The position numbers and the translations under genes are program-made. Shown here in pieces: positions 60,806-64,000 of a stretch of DNA of 64,000 nucleotides (its first letter is position 1; each line of letters starts with the position of its first letter). The notes under the pieces are model-generated. The model had not been told where the DNA came from and did no database searches. It was given only the letters and a program-made list of their open reading frames with translations. The DNA is from Viscum album (lineage: Eukaryota; Streptophyta; Magnoliopsida; Santalales; Viscaceae): the NCBI GenBank assembly GCA_963277665.1, contig OY728142.1:13034001-13098000 (forward strand), in the 5' to 3' direction.

Positions 60806-62069
60806 TGTAATATCTCATATTTTTTCGTGTATTATTTTTTAAATATTATATGGAATTATTTCGAGAACGGGCGCGAAGACGACACATCATTTTAAGGTCC
60901 AGTGAGGTCAGAATGGTGGTTTGAACTTTTTTTAAGTTAAGTGAGTGGGCACTTGTGCGCGGTTGTGGCAGTTTCCAAACGGATACCCGGATTAAAAATA
61001 TGAGGGCACTGTTGCATCCGAGGAGACAACTTTACCGATGAAATAGCCTAACCTCGACCGACGCGGGTTGAGGGAAAAAGTTAATTTTTGGACGTTTTTA
61101 GAAAAATGAAAATAAAATAAATTGCTAAATGTTTATTTTATTTTTATGGAAACATCCGTTGTAGCGCAGCCACAAGGTAGCTGTTTCTGTCATTAATGTC
61201 ATGTCATAATGACTCAGAAATAGCAATGTTGTCTCATTACTACCGTAGCATGTTTTTATGTCAATACGTTTCCCTTATTATTGGGATGATCGAACGTTGA
61301 TCATTGGTGAGAAAACTATGGAGAAAACTCTCGGCGGAGAATGACAACAGATCGAAGCCACGAATCGTTGTGCTAATGATGTTGAAGGATCTCGATGATG
61401 GTGCCAGTGTGACACATTCATCGGAGATCGATCCCAGTTTAGTTAGGGGTTTTTTTATTTGAATTCTTTTCCCCGTTTTTGATTTTAAATGACGAACGTG
61501 GATCAACCACGAACAAGTTGATATGTGGATTTATTCGTTCTTGCGAGAGGGATTTAGCGGGATGATTTGGGGAATTGATCCTTGTTATTTTGTTATTTTT
61601 GATTATTTCTCCATTTAAGCCTGCTAACGAGAGCAGATCAATGCCGCGACGAAAGACGGCGGGGGTTTGTTCCTCACCTTATTTATTGGATTTATCCCCT
61701 TTCTTTTCTCATGTATTCTTCCTGTTCTTCATGGGGTGACGAACAACGGATCGTTGCGCATCTGTTCAGCGATGCAACGGTCCCAAATCAAATGTTTGAC
61801 ACTGAAACGACCTTTTAGAGGTGCAATGATGATGGCAGAAGATGAATCAGACTGAATCAGAATAGGGCGTTCTTAGAGCATTCTTCACACGGGAAGATCA
61901 AATCATGTTTTTAGAGCCAACCAGAGGTCTGAAAACATTGGGAGAAGATTTGTGGTGTCAGGGTGACCAAAACATGGAAGTTTCATGGCGATCGGACGAC
62001 CGGATCGATGGAAGGATCATCACCAGAGGCACGATGGCGGAAGTCCGTGTTTCTGGAAATTTCCAGAAT

Positions 62070-62620
62070 ACATGGTGTGTACTTTTGAAGAACACGCCCT
62101 GTAGTACTGGTGGAAACAAATAGGGTTTTGGGGGTCAGAAAGAAACCACACAGCATGTGACCTTGGATATAGGGCATGTTAGGATTTCCCCAAAGCTCGG
62201 CATTTATTTTGGGAAATACACAGACACGGGATGATCTACACAGCTTCAGGTGACACGGCGTGTACAACATGGAAGAGGAAGCTACACAGAACTTGACATG
62301 TATCTAAGGGGGTACACGAACATGGGATGGAGTACATAACTGTGTACTCCATCACACGATTAGGATAGTCCAGTAACACGGGTCACCCCGTGTACCGATT
62401 ACATAGGTTAGAGTACACGGGTTGATGACCGTGTATGGGCACATGGATAGCATACACAGATCCAACCCCAGTTACTCGAACACATCATGTACATCGTACT
62501 ACATTCTGTGTACCCAGTTTTTTCTACATGACCAGACTTACGACATGGGCCATTGTACACAGGCTGTACCCGGGGTCAGACGACACACCGTGTAACTTTT
62601 CTACACGCTGTGTACTTTTT
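62070..62620. repeat. Cluster of short ACAC-GTGT palindromes
   Basis: At least eight interrupted palindromes or half-sites, including CACGGCGTG (62255-62263), TACATAACTGTGTA (62333-62346), ACACGGGTCACCCCGTGT (62377-62394), TACACGGGTTGATGACCGTG (from 62413) and TACACGCTGTGTA. Function unknown. Confidence 0.65.
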
Positions 62621-62760
62621 GGAAAACAGAATGGTCCTCTTGTTCATCGTATCTTGGAAATATTTTGTTTGGGTCAGTTCCCCTTATTCTTGTTCCCCTA
62701 AAGGTCAGGAATCATTTACTCACACAAGAGTATGATCCCTTCAGCAGGACTTTCTGTGAT

Positions 62761-63050
62761 AGAGTCAGGCATCCATCCGAGAGTCCAGGATTGAGATCCT
62801 CTATCCATTCTTGACCCTAGGTAGAGTCAGGCATCGACGTGACCAACTCTACCAGGTGTTGATCCTCTACTTAGCTGGTTTATCACCTAACTGGTGAATC
62901 CGGATGAGTCACAGTATCTTCCATGGCCTTGGCAGTGATCCTCATCTGTGTATCATGATCATTCCCACTTAGAAGTGTGTCTCCCGTAATGAGTGCTTCT
63001 ATCTATCGGAAATCTTCCCACTCAAGAGTGTGTCTCCCTTAATGAGTGTG
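62761..63050. repeat. Two short direct repeats in the nested LTR
   Basis: AGAGTCAGGCATC occurs at 62761 and 62823 (62 bp apart). TTCCCACT-AGTGTGTCTCCC-TAATGAGTG occurs from about 62962 and 63015 (53 bp apart). Confidence 0.7.
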
Positions 63051-63817
63051 AATACCTCTCATGATGGTTCCCGATGGACAGTACTTCTCATACGGACGTC
63101 ATCAGAGCTGTAAGTCTCGTGGAGTGTGTTCTCCCTGGACAAGTGCTTCGCGGAATCTTCAAACTGAATCCCTAACGGGGGTATGTAGTTATGCGACTTG
63201 TATCTAGACTACGGGTCTGGGTTTCTAGTATATTTGGTCTGTTCTATATGTTTTGTAGACATATACTGTGCATAGATGACTATACCTTTTCTTTGTGTAC
63301 TGCTTTGTGGTTTTCAGGGTCCTCTACAGAGTATTGTTATACTCACCCCTACACAGGATTTTCCCACATGTCTGGTGTCTTGTGAAGACGAGTAGCCTTT
63401 TGACAGAGTCCAGGGCAGAACAGGATAGAATAAAGCTTTCTGAGTTCCCTACAGGCTGAGGTGTTCCTATGACTACGAGCAGCAGTCCCAGTACCTTTTG
63501 TGTTTACAGGTTGGACTTTGCAGTTTTCAGACTCTTGTTTTTGGTGGGCTTGTATTCTGGCTCAGTTTACTTTTTAGTACTCTACCTTTTGTCGTACTCT
63601 GTTGGTTTGGTTTAGTTATATGCATGCATTTTTGTTCCTTAGTGGTTTTTACATTTCATCATTTTGGTCTTGGAGATGTGTGCGTGTGTACAGGTACATA
63701 GAAATGCCTCCCATGTTAGTAATATTCCTACTTCATGCTAGTCACCAGCCCCTGGCCTATTAGAGGTAGGCTTGGGGAGTCACGACGCGGGCCCCACTGG
63801 GAAGGGTCGTAATAGAG

Positions 63818-63829
63818 TGGTATCAGAGG
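63818..63829 (+). other. Primer binding site of the nested element
   Basis: TGGTATCAGAGG, three bases after the LTR end; the same primer type as the minus-strand element. Confidence 0.88.
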
Positions 63830-64000
63830 TGGTCGGTTCTATCTTAGGACCAAGAGTCTGTGAGTTTGGTTTGGGGAAAAAGTGTTGAGTGTTTCGTGAT
63901 CGACTTTCAGGCTAAAGACTCCAGTGTTTGTGCGGTGGCCGACGTATCCATACAACAGGACTCTGATAACCTATTTTTCAACTCAGTACACGAAAACATG
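63830..64000 (+). mobile_element. Start of the internal region of the nested element
   Basis: Leader sequence after the primer site, continuing past the window edge. No coding start is visible in these 171 bases. Confidence 0.6.

Larger units (their letters stand above)
60806..63814 (+). mobile_element. 5' LTR of a nested plus-strand Ty3/gypsy element
   Basis: Starts TGTAATATCTCATA inside the older LTR and ends GGTCGTAATA at 63814, set by the primer site three bases later. 3009 bp. Higher GC and many CG dinucleotides (for example near 61320-61400 and 63780) suggest less deamination, hence a younger insertion. It contains the ACAC-GTGT palindrome cluster at about 62070-62620 and direct repeats at 62761-62835 and 62961-63050. 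Its 3' end is outside the window, so the target duplication (left side TGATA) cannot be confirmed. Confidence 0.82.

Noticed and set aside
61905..62735. Frames on both strands in the nested LTR (60-95 codons)
   Set aside because: They overlap on opposite strands within an LTR and read through palindromic repeats; no domain is visible.
63191..63701. Two plus-strand frames rich in Phe, Leu and Cys
   Set aside because: They look like membrane segments only because the LTR is T-rich here; no start context or domain supports a gene.

Overview
The window is plant nuclear heterochromatin: AT-rich DNA built almost wholly from decayed LTR retrotransposons nested in and fused to one another. I see no intact host gene, tRNA, rRNA or CRISPR array. 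Plant origin is inferred from the element types: Ty3/gypsy elements with long LTRs of the TGTAAC type, primer sites TGGTATCAGAGG (complementary to initiator tRNA-Met), gag CCHC knuckles, a pol order of protease, RT, RNase H and integrase, and a chromodomain-like tail; plus Ty1/copia pol relics. Stop codons and frameshifts occur in every element, so no protein here is likely to be made in full. The species cannot be named from this sequence.

Layout. (1) 1-6459: the 3' half of a Ty3/gypsy pol, split by a 4.8 kb solo LTR (1316-6143) with a perfect 5-bp target duplication TATCT. (2) 6460-10050: an LTR following that pol, probably its own 3' LTR. (3) 10051-12968: unassigned AT-rich relic DNA. (4) 12969-about 17900: a minus-strand Ty1/copia pol relic, interrupted by a plus-strand copia-type LTR with higher GC (about 15462-16717). 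(5) 18640-43579: a tandem array LTR-internal-LTR-internal-LTR-internal-LTR of one Ty3/gypsy family, period about 7.4 kb, LTRs about 2.7 kb, internals about 4.7 kb. (6) 43580-48692: AT-rich relic DNA including part of a minus-strand LTR. (7) 48693-51763: a plus-strand Ty3/gypsy 5' LTR and gag, cut off by (8) 51764-60805: a minus-strand Ty3/gypsy element of a related family with both LTRs, PBS, gag, pol and PPT. Its 5' LTR is in turn interrupted by (9) 60806-64000: the 5' LTR, PBS and start of another plus-strand element that leaves the window.

Most informative observations. The three array units share in-frame stops at identical positions: two in all three units, three more only in units 2 and 3. 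This suggests the array grew from an already dead copy by recombination rather than by three active insertions. The long LTRs of several families carry repeated ~190-200 bp modules with stem-loops or GTAAGG motifs, and a conserved TATA box, splice-donor-like and splice-acceptor-like layout that could mark an intron in the leader RNA.
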